Origin: Anisakis pegreffii
Taxonomy: Eukaryota > Nematoda > Chromadorea > Rhabditida > Anisakidae
DNA: 64,000 bases
Direction: 5' to 3'
NCBI GenBank assembly: GCA_035041965.1
Contig: JAPYMA010000206.1
Span: forward strand, 186,001-250,000
The position numbers were made by a program, and so were the translations under genes. Every line of letters begins with the position of its first letter. The stretch's first letter is position 1. Below are positions 1 to 13,967 of the stretch, one piece after another. The notes beneath the pieces are model-generated. The model saw only the letters and a program-made list of their open reading frames with translations, was not told the origin of the DNA and made no database searches.

Positions 1-273
1 GTTTTTGTATCTTTCACGTCTTCATTATTTATACTTCTGAGTGGTTTGATTTCCACAATTTTGAGTAGTATATTACATGTGTGCGTAAATATCCTCCACA
101 TTGCCGATATTGCAAGTGTATATAAGACATCTTGTGATCGTGGTTGACGGAGGAATATCAGCAAAACGAGTTCTGGCACAACTCTCTGTAATGACCTTTA
201 CAACAATTACAGTGAGACTACAGGGCTACGTACAAAGCTTGAAATCTAGTCTGTTCCATGTGCATTCTTCTGA

Positions 274-945
<672 letters not shown>

Positions 946-1088
946 TTGCTTGGAAATTCTCATCGGATCAATCCAATTCGGATGGCATTGCGATCGTATC
1001 GTTGCTTCTGTTATTGATTGTCATCATATTTATTTGATGTCTCAGTTGTATCTTCGGTTGTTTGTGAAGTGAATTGTTTTGTGATGAT

Positions 1089-1094
1089 AATAAA
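1089..1094 (+). terminator. Polyadenylation signal of the ubiquitin-L40 gene
   Basis: A canonical AATAAA lies 144 bases after the TAA stop, in an AT-rich stretch. It is the first such signal after the stop and is the likely 3' end signal of the gene. Confidence 0.6.
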
Positions 1095-1847
1095 TATTTT
1101 ATCATGTTTATTCATTGTATTGCACGCTCTACAAACAGCACCAATAATGAGTCAAGTCACATTTTCAGGCTCCTGAACTTCATGGCTAGACTGTTTCACC
1201 AAATGAATCTCAAAATCTTTTCGGCCAGACTGTTTCACTTAATGAATCTTTAAAATCAATCAATGGCTTATTGTTGATGTCGATGTTTTATGGTTGTACG
1301 AAACCAGGTGTTCGCTGAAGGACATTAAGTGGAAGGATGTTGTTGTAATGAGAAACGAAGACACTCAGTGAAGGGGAGAAGGGCATCTGTATGGGCTTTA
1401 TCATTTGCACAATTCAACTAATAGTAAGAAAGTTGGAATGCAATTAATAATGACATCACAGTAGCAATGTTAGAAGGAGTCGTTACAGTTGATAATTGTG
1501 AATAAAATGAACAAATAATTCTTACTTAACAACCTTGCAGTTTTGCAAACAATGACAATGTTGACGACGGAATTTCAATTTTCTTTTTTTCGCTGTGATG
1601 AAATTATAAGTGGTAAAAGCACTTTTGTAATAAAATTCATGGGTTTCAATTATATTCTAGTATATTTTATGTGGAAACATTTAATGGAATGCACGAATTG
1701 ACTAAGATATCGCTACTTTGAACCTCCTGATACAGTTGAACATAATCCTACAATTATTCATCTATAATGACAAAAAAAAGAGGTTTCAGTAGGAATAATA
1801 ATAACAATGATTAGTAATGCTCAATTTGAAAAAATGGACATAAAAAT

Positions 1848-1990
1848 TCACCTCCGCGTTTTTAAAATTTTTGGCTTCGTCTCCGGCTCCGCATACTTCA
1901 GCTAGCCCCAACTCCAAATGTTTCTCAGGATTAAGACCCTGATCCTAGCTCTGAAACTAAATTTTCTAATTCTTAACATTTGTTCACTTT
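1848..1990. repeat. Degenerate 'ggctcc'-rich low-complexity repeat, copy 1
   Basis: The stretch alternates short T-runs with TTTGGCTTC, CCGGCTCC and CCAACTCC motifs. Similar runs of 'aaaattt-cggctcc' occur at 10160-10430, and a weaker one at 13068-13170. No open frame here looks coding. It is a dispersed degenerate repeat or locally expanded simple sequence. Confidence 0.5.
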
Positions 1991-2054
1991 TTTTCGACTC
2001 CAACTACTCCCTTGCTGCATGTTCAATATTTATTATGGATAAGACCATATAGAT

Positions 2055-2206
2055 CAGTGCTCCCTTAGCTCGGGTGCTCTGTTACCCCCTTCAATGGTCT
2101 GGCAGACCATCATCACTCCCCCCATAACCCCTCGTTACCATCACGATGACGTTCCATCATAGTACAACAACTGCACAAAACACTCATTTCCCGACCCTTT
2201 TTTTTG
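2055..2206 (-). mobile_element. hAT-like non-autonomous element, partial copy
   Basis: One end begins CAGTGCTC at 2055, followed by CGGGTGCTCTGTTACCC and CTGGCAGACC. This matches, in inverse orientation, the right end of the element at 58060-58189 (GGCCTGCCAGATCATT, GGGTAATAAAGCACCCG). The segment near 2183-2203 (CATTTCCCGACCC) is the inverse of GGGTCGGGAAATG at 57531-57543. The copy therefore holds the right part of the same family and has lost its left terminus. No coding capacity is seen. Confidence 0.6.
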
Positions 2207-2210
2207 AACA

Positions 2211-5200
2211 TCGCATCAATAAAAATCATAACCAAATATAACACATCGGTTCAGCAACGTAGAGGCGTCTTATCGAAGAGTTTTCTTTTTTGAAGTATTG
2301 TTTGTAAGTGGAGAACTTTTATATGATATGTTTGTTTCATTTTTAATAAACCAATTAGATTCTTCTTTATACTTTATGTTTTTGAATCGAACGACACTGA
2401 ATTAGACCGTTTATGTGGATGTCTCGAAGGGGCGTATTTCCTCTTGCTGCCATGGATTATTGTGCTCATAAAATGGCTGATAATTGTTTTGATAATCAGA
2501 GAAGGAACACTATTAATTCATTTATTAATAATAAAGTTTTTTTTTCATAGCGATACGAATAATAAAATTCAAGTGTAACATTTCAAATAAAGGCGATGAT
2601 GAAATGGAAAAATTTCACACACAGCGATCGATGATTATGCCATCATCACGAATCCGTGCACAGTTTTCTCAGAAACTGAAACTTGTCAAAACGTTATTAA
2701 TGCATAATCGTCTAACGCCGAACACTGCATAATAATCACATTTTGATCTGTTAATCAGTGCATTCGATGCAGTTCGCGAGGTGTTCGCCAATAGCCATGA
2801 GCATATGTGGACTAATTTGCTCGCAAGGCAGCCATTAGATGTCATTTCACTTCTACAGCTCTACGATGTCGTGTAGCAGTAATACAATAGTATCTGGATG
2901 CTGAAGTGGAGTACGTTCGAATCCGATAAACATGAGGATAACTCTCGATGTTTCATATATCTGCTGACGAGCAGATTGTTCTACTCTTCCACTGTAAGCT
3001 TCAAGTCGTAATAGAGAATATGCCCAGTCTTTTTTCAATATGCATCGCTGTTCATTGTAACATTGCTACTACACCCATGGAAATTAACGAGTTCTTGATA
3101 ATGTGCTCAACACAATAATGCATGTTCACTTAACCGACGATGTTGAGCAATTAAGTTCGTGAATCATAATCCCTACTTGGGGAAAAAGAACGGGGAAGCA
3201 TTTGCAGTTGTGTTCTGATATTATAGTAAAGCCGTATTGTGACTATTTTCTACGGTGAACAATCTCTCAGCAGAATAAAAACAAAGCTCGATGATATGCT
3301 ACCACTCAAATTTTCCAGCCTGGCTTATTACCATATGAGTTTTTCGCAGTCAATAAAAGAGCAATCTTAAAGGATCTTTCGCGTTGTTGCTTTGATTGCC
3401 TCTTTTCAATCCTCATTTGCAACGGTTTCACCAAGAAGTTTATCAACAAATTTGCATTTCGATCCTCTCTCCAGTAACACTCAGGCACATCTATGATCGC
3501 TGTCTCCCTTTTCGTTTATAGTCATTTATTGTCTCAAACTCTTTCTGGCAGCATTGCCTTAACCAGAGGCGATACAAATGTGAATTTAATATCACCAGAG
3601 TCAGTGATCTGGGCACAACGACGAAACGCCTTCATAATGACGCCATTGGAAGAGATACTTAAATAAATGTAAACAAACATCATCAAACCTATCGCAAACA
3701 ATCGCACATCAAAATTCTAAATTGAGAACACTGAAAAACTGTTATCAGAATCGAAAGTCATCTTGCAGATGCAGTTGTTTTGTGCTCAGTTGTGATTGTT
3801 GGTGTTTTGTTGATAATCTGAAGCTGATTGAATCTGATCAACATCATGAACATTGATCTGATCAATCTGATCAATATTATGAACATCATTAAATAAACAT
3901 TATAAATTATAACAGATATGGAAATAGTAATTTATATGCATACGTAAATGGTAAAATTACGTGTGTTGCTGAAGAGAACAGATGTGTTTAGAGAAGGCGC
4001 ACAATGCGGTAATGATGTGTTGAAAGAGAAGGAACACAAAACAAGTTTTATGCCAATATTTTTTAATAACAATAATAGTAAAAATAATATTTATTATTAT
4101 TATTCATGTGCATGATGAAGTATGAGCAATAACATAAACGTTTGTAATGCATGTGCACACACATCAACAGACGGCAAATTCATATCAGTTCAATGCAACC
4201 CGATTTTATTCACCATTCCCTTTTCATGATAACTCTCCTATGTATTTTGCATTCATGTTTTCGACAAAATAAAAAAAACTTGCGAAATAATTTATTGCTT
4301 ATCAAATATCTTTTTGATTTAGTTGTTGATGAAGGTGTTCATTTTTAAATTCATTTCTATCGGTTTTTTCTAAACCTACTTTTATTTCATTTCCGAAAAC
4401 GTTATACTCAGCCGTGAAAACATTGATCTAATTCAAGTAAGAAATTATTGTGATGGTTGGTTGGACTGATTACTTAAGCCATCAAAATTAAATTTTTTGC
4501 AGATATACAGTGGTGACAATGGCGTGCTTTTCGATATTCCGCCATCAGAGGAACGACTTTTTCAAATAGCGCGATAGCCTTTCATTTTCTCATTTAGCAG
4601 AAATTTGTAGCGACCACTTCCGTCCGCTACAATAAATTTTTAGTGGCGTAAAGTAGTGATAAACTACACTATTTTCTTTGTTTAGCGTTTTAGCTAATTG
4701 CTTCCTTTAAACTCCCGTTAACTCACTACTTTTCGTCTACAGGGGCGAAAGTTTATTTTCCTCAACATCAAGACATTTGAAATACAGATTTTCACCTCAG
4801 CATTGACAAGTGCTAAATACAAACTCATCATACTCGTACTTGCCTCAATTGGTCGAGATTGAATTGTCTCTCAAAAACTTGCTAAAAGTGCTTCACCAAC
4901 ATTTCGTCTGAACTCATTAAGTTATGTAACTTTAAACAAGTTACATGATAGTGCAATGAAGTGGTCTTCATTTTTGCTTTTGCCAGGAAAGGAAATGAAT
5001 CATGTTTATTTGCCTGATGATGTTGTTTCTCAGATTGACTGCAATTATTTTTCTCATAACTTCGAAAATTAGGCAGGTGAATGAGATGAAATGGTAGTTT
5101 TGCGGATTCATTTAGGAACCTTTCTATGTAAAGATCTGAGGGTCGCTGCTTTCCGCTGTATGAGCGAGCACTAGGCTAGCTGATTAATAAGAGTCAAACG

Positions 5201-6315
5201 ATGCAGACTCTCTCTCACACGAAATGCTCGCCTGCTGATAATCAAGAAAGGTGTATTCGAATTTTGTTGGCGTTATTTGGTTATTTTCTTACTGTTCAAA
5301 TTTGTTTTTATTATTCACTGTTGCAAGGATTTCTTGTCGTTGAATGATTAAATAAGAATACTCCTTTTTAAATGCTATTTTTTCAGTTGTTTAATAGCAC
5401 AATGAAGTTTATTCCCGAACAAATCAGAGGTGCGCTTGCAAATTTTGAGAAAGAATTTGAAAGTAGCGACTAGCGGATTAATATTGCTGAATAGCATTTT
5501 AGCGAAAAGCATCGCTATTTCTTCCGATTAACGATGATGAGAAGGTTTTGGTATTTTACGTCAGTCAGCGGTGTTATTAGCCGATTACTTTCAGCGGAAC
5601 AAAATTTATTTTTCAAAGCATTTTAACGAGTGGTGCAGCTTTTTCTTTTTTCAATAGCTCGCTCATCAGTGCAGATACGTCGTATTGTTCGCACACCATC
5701 AAAATTGAAATTCTTATCGTTTTCAGCAGTTTTTGTTTTAATCTCTGTCGCTCTATTTGCTCTCAATTTTATCGCCATAATTTCTGGTTGCTTGCATGTG
5801 TACCGAAAAAGAAAACGTAAATGTTCTAATAATTGAACTGAATGAATTCATAATCTAATTGTTTCACTAACGTTATCATCCATCAAAAATATCCGTTTCA
5901 AACAAAAAACTTCACAGATACATCTTCCGAACAGAGTCAGTCACTCGTAAATCGCACACTCAAACGATTTTAAAATGATGCATCATTTTTGCTTATCGAA
6001 AAAAAAACTGACTCTGCTCAAAATCAACAGCGGCCATAACAATCCGCACTGCTTCATTTTTCCAAAGTTCGAACCTGCTATTTTATTTGCGATTTTTACG
6101 AACAACTTGTTACGATTATTTGAATCACTTCTTTCAAAATGCTATCGCAGCTGTTTGACTTCATAAAGCTAAGTGTCATTCACTAAAACTTAGCATTTCT
6201 AAATGTTTTTTGCACCTATCTATGTATTTTTGCATTTTTTCCATACACATCGTTTTTTTTAAACCAATTTCCAACGCTCTAGTTTACCCATTGGAGTGCG
6301 TTTCGAATAACTCAT
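2211..6315. other. Gene-poor intergenic stretch
   Basis: No supported gene. The stretch is AT-rich with short runs of near-tandem sequence, such as repeated CTGATCAA/ATCATGAAC words at 3826-3880. One exon-like open frame on the minus strand (2853-3055) is listed separately at low confidence. Confidence 0.6.
2853..3044 (-). CDS. Possible terminal exon of an unrecognised minus-strand gene
   Basis: Read on the minus strand after an AG acceptor near 3045, an open frame of about 63 codons runs RCILKKDWAYSLLRLEA through a hydrophobic segment (VILMFIGFERTPL) and ends LLLHDIVEL-stop. The composition looks more protein-like than the surrounding shadow frames. It vaguely recalls histone-fold subunits of transcription complexes, but I cannot assign it. 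A second open frame upstream (3306-3488, basic, with KRQSKQQRERSF) has a good donor (GTAATA), yet its phase does not join cleanly. An AATAAA on the minus strand lies about 330 bases downstream. It could be a gene fragment, a pseudogene or chance. Confidence 0.2.
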   Translation of the reverse strand, partial: CILKKDWAYSLLRLEAYSGRVEQSARQQIYETSRVILMFIGFERTPLQHPDTIVLLLHDIVEL

Positions 6316-6905
6316 CATTTATTTTATTCACTTAATCAACAAATCAAACTCATTACGAGCTTATGCCTCTTTGTTATCACCAATATCATTAATATCACTA
6401 TATCACTAATATCACATTCTTCTTTCCTTGGCATTCTTCTTTCCCTGCAGCTAACAATAACAGCATTGAGAATCATTTGCCTTCATGGAATTCCAACTTG
6501 GATTGCTGATTTGGCAAGCGCAGAGGCTTTAGGCTACTCTCCCTCATTGCCCAATGATTTCTAGAGAGAGGGACTCAGAAGGAGCACGAAAATACATTCT
6601 GCTGGATCGATTGAACATTCGTCCAACGATTGTTCAGAGTAGTTGTTTGGAACAAGCAGCAATCATCCCTCAGTCATGCTCATTATTCATATCATTATTT
6701 TTATACAGTTAAGTTGTAAAATTAAGCTGATAATTTAATTAAGCTTAAAATTAAGCTGATAATTTAATTTAATTAATATTGTTACTTGGACGTCGAGTGG
6801 TTGTTTTGTCAATCGCTGCGAGCAATCGGCGGAATATTTATATTACTAGAGTTATGATTATTTATTGGATTGATATTTAGCTACGATTAATTATGCAAAA
6901 TATTC
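6316..6905. repeat. Dispersed repeat, copy A
   Basis: This copy shares long blocks of about 70-80% identity with 11328-11935. The shared words include 'tacgag-ttatg-ctct', GCTAAC-A-AACAGC, TTGCCCAATGATTTCTAG, GGGACTCA-AAGGAGC-CGAAAATAC, GAGCAATCGGC and TAATTATGCAAA. It has no credible open frame. Bases 6719-6770 contain a short tandem duplication (TTAAGCTGATAATTTAATT twice). It is probably a non-autonomous transposable element, decayed. Confidence 0.6.
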
Positions 6906-9900
6906 ATGGCTACTAGTTAATTACTCGGTTGTGTTCGGTTGGCCTGCTCGCTTAGCCAGCGGGGTGGCGTAAATTGAGGCTAAAACAATGTGCACGGAAA
7001 CGTGAGCATTGTGGCCAGCAACGTTACAAACGTTTGATAGTCTGGCCAATCCAGGAGGTCAATCCAGAAGTTGTAAAATTGCTCAAATCATCATTGTGAT
7101 ACTATTTTTATACAGTTAAGTTGCTCGCTTAATGTGAACTTGATGGATATATTCACGAAGTGATTTTATTGATTCGAACTTAGCGTTGGAAAGAAATAAA
7201 TCAGTGTTTACCTCATAGCTCAACTCACCTCACTCGCCTCACCTCACCACCACTCATCGTCGGTGTTGTGGTTCGCTCCGTTCATTTCTTATCAGCTGAC
7301 TGTTTCTAATCGCAACTTCAACTATGACATCAACAACATTCCTTCTTATCTCATCGTCGCCATATGCCAACGACTATCGTTATTATTAGCAAATTCTTTT
7401 ATGCTTCACATCGAACAATGAATAATAAAAAATCATTCATCATAATGATTCAGAATTTTTGAAAATGAAACAAGTTTTTTTAGCTCAAAAAATTGAAAAA
7501 AAATTTGTTGCTAAAAATTTCTGCGGTACATTGCCGAGAAGTAGACGAGATTTGTAGTTAGCTGAGCGTAGTTGTAGAGACGGAAATGACTTAAAGGGTG
7601 GGTGGTGATCGGCATAACAAACGAATACGACGATTCAAAATTTTATTGATGCTCTTATCATTGGCTTGATTATTGCGTTCAATGAAACGCATTCAAAAGT
7701 TGAACGTCGTCATCATTTCGTAAGAACTACAACACTTAACATCTCAATCATTCATTCGTCTATCCATTTCAGTGAACCAACACGATGCACGATAATAAAA
7801 GTTCACCAATATGATTAATCACAATCGTTTTTTTTTTTTGTACTCTCTGATTAGAGAATAAACTAGCATATCAATTTATCGTTGTTGTTCATCAGAGTTA
7901 TTATTTGCTTCAACAGTGCATTATTTCAGCATCAGTTTTTTAGTCGTTCAATGCTGTTGCATTGAAAAATTTGCCTTATCGTACTGATGCAATAATCTTT
8001 CGATAGAGTAGAAATTGATTGATAAATCCTAAAATAATCATTGATATTTTTTGGATTCATTTGTGTTTTGGATTGTGACTGTTCACATATTCGAATGAAA
8101 TCAAGTTGAAAAAAACAAAAAATACTGTTGAAAAATTTTCTAACCATAATCTTTTTAAAAAAATGTTAAACGATGATGATTGATTGGGAAGAATTAAATT
8201 TGAAATATTTTGACCTGGTAAAGTTGCTGCTGCATTCACTCAATTAAGGTCACGATGTTCTTTCAGAGCATCACTGCAGTATGTCGTTATTGTTCCTTCA
8301 GAAATACCCAATATTGTCATTTCACAAACTCAACTTCCCCATAATCTGTACTTTATTCTTTCGCAAAGTTTTATGATGTCGCAGTAACTTTTCGAACATA
8401 ATCAACATTTACTTGTTGAACTTGAACGAGATTGCATAGAACATCACCTCTTGAAAACGTACGCACTTCATCGTCAACAAATACTTTTTGTATCGGTTTA
8501 AGTGAGCAGATGAATACCTCGAATTCTTCAATGAAAAGTTTCGAAAAAACAGAACATCACTACTTGAATCAACGCATTTTCGCACACAACTTGGAAGGTT
8601 TTTCATTGACTTCTTAAATTTTGCGATTTTCATAAGTGTTTAGCGAAATTTAGCTGTTGTTTTGTGGATATGTTAATGAGAAATTAGTGAACGATTTTCA
8701 CTCAAAAGTCAAGCATTGTGTTTTTCAGCGTATGGTCTTTTTGAACACGATCAAACAAGAACATTTGTCATATGTCAACTTAGATCATATACCATCATAT
8801 CATAGTATGTCAGTGGAACGAACCCCCATCCCTAATATATCTCCTCAAGAAGATACTCTCCTCTGCGAGTGACCTATCCCGCCATTAGTAACCCACTTCC
8901 CTGCTGTGGTGTCTTTCTCTTTCTCTCCTTCTTCCGGAACCCCTTTTTCACGGCTAAAACTCCCTTCCAGAACCCCGCCTCTTTAGAAGTTCCTCTTCAT
9001 ACCATCAAGTCTCCCTCACACGTGAGCAGTCCCTTTCTCAGCCTAGGGATTGCTATTTCCGTCCGATAAAAACCTAACATAAATTTTCCTACTCTTTGGA
9101 AAAGATTGGTTTCACAAGTGAGCAATTTCACAGCTACTTGATAAACTCCATGGGACTGTGATGTGTTGAACAAATGAACAATACATGGATTGGGACAGAA
9201 TAGGAGGGGATCACGAGTATTTGTGTGTGGATTGAATCAGTGCATGAATGGAGATTGAATTAGGGATCACGAGTTTAGTCAGTAACTGGAGAGTATAGTG
9301 CTAAGAAAGTATGAAATATTTTGAGAGTGAAGAGACTCTTACTTCACGAATGACAACAGTATATGGGAATATTTTTGAATATTTTAAATTCAAAACAATG
9401 TTCAAAGTTTAACGCAACTTTTCTAATAATCTCTCGTCAGTTTTCACATCTCATTCCCGTACTACTTTCCTCCTCTATATCGCCAACTTAATTCTTAACC
9501 CATTCTATTTTTCTCATTCACATTACCCATATTCCGGATTACCTCTCATTCTGTTCGTTTCCAGCCAGCCAATTCTCCTCATTTAGACTGTTGTTGAAGG
9601 AGCATAATTTGAGGAGCTGTGATAAAAGCGAAATAAAATGACATATAATTAATAGCATGAGTAATTAGCGAGCGATAAGACAGAAATGAGGTTGATGCTA
9701 TCGTGTAAGCTTTGCTGCCAGCAGAATGGGGTACTAGGGCTCTGTTTGCGTTTCACAGCGGCATTTGCACTTCATAAAGGACATGTATTGTTGACGATTT
9801 AGTTGCTCAGGTTGGAACACTTCCAAACATCTGACGTGAAAAAAATCTGGTTTGGTGTGATTACAATCATCAGAGCAGTGCGATTTTCTCTTAAAAACTT

Positions 9901-10159
9901 GATTTTAGCTCGTCGTGCTGCTCGTCGGCTTTGAGCGCTGAGCAACAACTTCCCTTTAGAGCGTAAATTCAAACGAAACTGTGTGGAGAAGTTCACAGCG
10001 TTGTAGGTGTATTGCTAACACATTCTCGATTTGTGTTCATTTGTAATCAGTTTGTTCATGATATTCCAAGGTTATATCATAAGTGATTGTGATAAATCTT
10101 GTCTATTCAAGCACAATGAGAACTATCGTATGTGATACAATAATAATGATGGCTAATTC
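6906..10159. other. Intergenic stretch without a supported gene
   Basis: No exon chain or RNA gene is visible. A C/T-rich segment at about 8815-9070 differs in composition from its surroundings and gives short open frames on the plus strand, but these lack splice context and look like low-complexity shadows. Confidence 0.5.
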
Positions 10160-10430
10160 GAAAAAAAAACTGGCTCAGTTCCGTTTCCGCGTTTTCAACC
10201 ATATTCCATCTCCAGCCGTGCATTTCCAAAATTTCGGCTCCATTTCCAAAAGTTTTTGAAAATTCAGTTCCGGCTCTATATTCTTCGACTTTCGGCTCCA
10301 GCTCCATCGCCAGCCCCGCGGTTTGGAAAATTTCGGCTCCAGCTAATTTTTCAAAACTTCTGCCTCATCTCCGATTCAAGCTCTAAAATTTCCTCTGCTC
10401 CGTTCCGAATCCGGAAAAACAATCAATCGT
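10160..10430. repeat. 'cggctcc' degenerate repeat, copy 2
   Basis: Repeated units of about 30 bases read 'CCAAAATTTCGGCTCCA-TTTCC', with variants such as TTCGGCTCCAGC and CCAGCCCCGCGG. The array is the best-preserved of three similar stretches, the others being at 1848-1990 and 13068-13170. An open frame across it on the minus strand is an artefact of the repeat. Confidence 0.6.
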
Positions 10431-11327
10431 AAAGATCTTATTGTTAGATGCAAGTACTGAATGTTGTTTTGAAGGAGCCAAAAAAAAAAACTCGTCTGAT
10501 CTCCGGAGCATAGCTGCTAATAAATTTATGGTATGACGTATATTATGTGAAATATTTCATCATCGATGTTTATTTTTCTTTGTGATATAAAATGTATGAT
10601 ATTCGTAAGACGTTGGCATGAGATTATGAGATATTCAGTGGTTTCGACGTTGTGTTATGAGATGCGTGCAGGTGAGCAGCATGCAGGTGAGGGTTTATGG
10701 GGAAGAATGAAACTCGACGGGATGAGATGCAACGGAGTGAATGACACGTGTCAACACACACTAATTCTGAATGCTGTCGCTTTGTTATCTGCTGATGGTA
10801 TTATCTTACATATGTTTGATGTGTACGTATTTGGTAGACACATGCATACAACGCATGCATATAACCATACTGAATTGATTATTCACTCCATTTGATTATT
10901 CAACGATTGATTATTTGATTTTTTGAATTGATTGTTTCCGTGATTTGCTGCTTAATTGTTCGTTGGTTCGATTGCTTTTTGCGTATTTGATAACAAATTC
11001 ATTTCAGTCGTCCATTGCATTTAGCCCGTATATTAACGTTTAAAATGTCCATCGTTGGAATTATTCTATTAGCAAAGTTTACTGTCATATCCATTATTTA
11101 TTGCAAATTTTATGCGTATTCGTGATGATCACAAAACATTTCTTCATTTCATTCATTCTTTACAGTTTCATAACACATTTTACACAGTTCAAACGTAATT
11201 CCAAAAATTTTTTGCGGTGTGCAGTTGTTGTATTGTAGTTGTTGTGAAATTCTGCTTGCTTTGATCACCGTTGAAAGTGAACGAGGCGATTTAGAACGAA
11301 AATGTCTACGAGGCTCTATTTGCGATG

Positions 11328-11935
11328 TACTTATTTATTTGTTTAATCGGCGATTACATTAGCTCAGTACGAGTTTATGACTCTCTGCTGTCACCAATAT
11401 CAGTTTTTTCCTTGACATTCGTTTTCCTTGATATACTTCTTTTCGCGAAGCTAACGACAACAGCGCTGGGGATCATCTGCCTCCGTGAAATTCTAACATC
11501 AGTTATTAATTTGACAAGCACAAAGGTGTTGGGATGCTCTCTCGTATTGCCCAATGATTTCTAGGGATAGGGACTCAAAAGGAGCTCGAAAATACCCTCG
11601 ATTGAATAAGCGTCCATTGGTTGCTTACGAGTAATTGTTTGAAATAACCAAACCAGTGATCATTCGAGATCAGTAGTAAACAACGATTTGGATTACCTTA
11701 AGTGAATAGATCCATAACAATAGGCGCATTAAACATTCCTCAACCAAGCGACACTGAATGCTCGTTACCGTAAATAATTTGCATAATTAGGCATAGTCGA
11801 ATGCCAATCCAGTAAATAATCGTAACAACGATAAATACTTTGCAGATTTCGCAGAGCAATCGGCAAAATATTTTTCGTTATCACAATTATTTACTGGACT
11901 GGTATACGACTGTGCCTAATTATGCAAATTAACCA
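11328..11935. repeat. Dispersed repeat, copy B, with inverted terminal arms
   Basis: Homologous to 6316-6905 over most of its length. Near its right end, 11781-11822 (CATAATTAGGCATAGTCG, ...CCAGTAAATAAT) is the inverted complement of 11885-11926 (ATTATTTACTGGACTGG, ...GCCTAATTATG), forming long arms around a 60-base loop. No transposase-like frame is present, and the structure suggests a foldback or MITE-like element. Confidence 0.6.
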
Positions 11936-13950
11936 AGCGCCCAGTATCCAAATAACAAGTAACCGATATATTGTTACTGTACCAGTTATGCTTGATGCAC
12001 CTAATCTTAATATCTGCCTGATATTCCAGTAGTGATGATAATTATGGAAGAGACTGAGTGCTTCATCTATAGTGCTTAGAGAAGAGCGGAGCGCAATTTC
12101 ACGCTTTTGTGTCATCCTGAAATCCCAATCGCTTTTATTGGTAATTGTTGCGAAAAAACTTCAAATTGCAACTATTAATTTCCACTCGACGGAATGATAA
12201 CGTGTACTCGGAATTTTAAGCTTGATAATTTGTTTGTATCCGTGATGACTTGAATAAGCTTTTTGATTGATGCTCTTAATGAGTTACGTTACTGCTCAAG
12301 TAGAAGAGGGTTTTGAATGTGATTCGAACGAAACAATACCCTCAAATTAAGTCATCCGTCAGTCAGCTCTTCTCACTTCTCAGTAATGTTTGTTAATGAT
12401 GTACTATGTCACCAACTCGTATTCTATTAGAATAAGGCAAAGGATAATTCTGCACTGAACTATTAACTGTTCTGTTCACGAAGAATATGTTAAACATACC
12501 CTAAAGACATAGATGTGTATCAAGTTTTACTCATTTTCAGTAACCACATAAAATTTCTTGCCACATTCTCCTGCCTCAAATGACCGATCACGTCTGTCGA
12601 GAGCACTATGAGAGAGTAACCTTCAGAGTGGTGATAACAGCAAATTCGTATTGTGTATTATGCAACAGGAAATTCGTATTATGCAATAGGTCTCTTTAAA
12701 ACAACTTCTAATGAGCTAATATTTCCTATTTCCAATTGATTGAAAGACATCACATGTTCTCACTGAATTAATTGCTCAGGTTTTGATGTTATCGTTGCAT
12801 AATTATAATAATAATAATAATAATCGAATTTCCAATTTTCCTCGTCTTATTTCTTTCTCAACATCCAATCTAAACTCCGCGCAATTATTCGTTTCCATTT
12901 GTAAATTTAAGTTTTTTTATTGGCTGAAGGAGTGTACCTTCCGATTTCGGTGTTTTTATCCTGTTCAACCTGAACAAATATACGTCAAACTGAGGAACAG
13001 CAATAACATTATTGACCGATGCATATAAAAAAAAAACTGCATAAACTCAGTGATTGTTCACACCCTTTCAGTCTTTTCGTTCCGGCCTTCTGACATTTTC
13101 CACTTCCAACCCACTCTTCCAATTTCCGCCCCACTATCCGGTTCCGGTTCCGGCGAACTTTCCCTCTTTACGTCATTGTATTGCCTTCTTTGGAAGCGTT
13201 CGTTGTCATTAGGTTTTTTTTCCATTGATTTACTGAAATTTTGATGTTCTACAAAAATTCCGTATTATTTGATATTTACACATTCATTCAAAAAGCTCGT
13301 CACGAGCGTTTTATGAAACGAATAAAGCATGAAGGGAAGGGCATCAGTTCTTAAGCTCATTGAACTCTCCTCGATGAACTATTCGATATACGATATTACT
13401 CATCACATCTTACAGCACCATTCTATCGTTGTTCTCAAAATTCCTTAAGAATTTTACTTAAGTAAAGTCTTTTTGCATTTCAAGTTTTCGGATTGGATCA
13501 AACCGTCTTGTTCATCGTTGAAACTGTAATTGTTTGTTAGTAAGTAATTATTCTCAGCATTCATTGTTGTTTTTTTTGTTGTTTATTTTTATCGAGATGA
13601 ACAAGAAATGGGGATGTGTTTGATGTTTGATGTTCTTATTCTTATTAACTACTTCGCGTTCTTATTATTATTTTTTGATACTATCCTAATTTTCTTTGCA
13701 GTGTTATTAGCTGTTTTCAACCCGCTTCAATGCATTTATTTGCGTTCCTTTCATTTCTTTACTATTAACTCAAAACAAATGAGGAGAAATATTGTTTGCT
13801 GATATTCGATCTTAGCGATTTATTTTTATCACTTGAAATGATTCGCTTCGATCGCTTTATTTTTTGTCATCTTTTGTAGATAGCTTTTATTGTAGTGTTG
13901 GTGTAGGTGAGTCTTTAAGAAGAGGGTTGCAGAAGATTGTTTAATTGCAG
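11936..13950. other. Region upstream of the TMEM131 gene
   Basis: No gene is supported. It contains a short AAT microsatellite at about 12799-12825 and a pyrimidine-rich 'ttccggttcc' stretch at 13068-13170 resembling the degenerate repeat at 10160-10430. Promoter elements cannot be identified by eye. Confidence 0.5.
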
Positions 13951-13967
13951 AAGGCAGATTATGTGTG
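13941..13967 (+). other. Probable trans-splice acceptor and short 5' UTR of TMEM131
   Basis: TTAATTGCAG ends at 13950, and the ATG of the TMEM131 frame is at 13968, leaving a 17-base leader. In nematodes such a position usually marks spliced-leader addition. No SL RNA gene is seen in this window, so this is inference. Confidence 0.5.

Noticed and set aside
5630..5836. Plus-strand hydrophobic frame with a basic end, resembling a small membrane protein
   Set aside because: It is T-rich sequence with no splice or promoter context; hydrophobic shadows are common in T-rich DNA of this window.
10107..10307. Minus-strand frame rich in Glu and Trp
   Set aside because: It is the translation of the degenerate 'cggctcc' repeat; the same composition recurs at 1848-1990.
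10566..10895. Plus-strand open frame of 109 codons
   Set aside because: It has no splice context and no recognisable motif, and contains a small internal repeat (ATGCAGGTGAG-like). It is probably chance.
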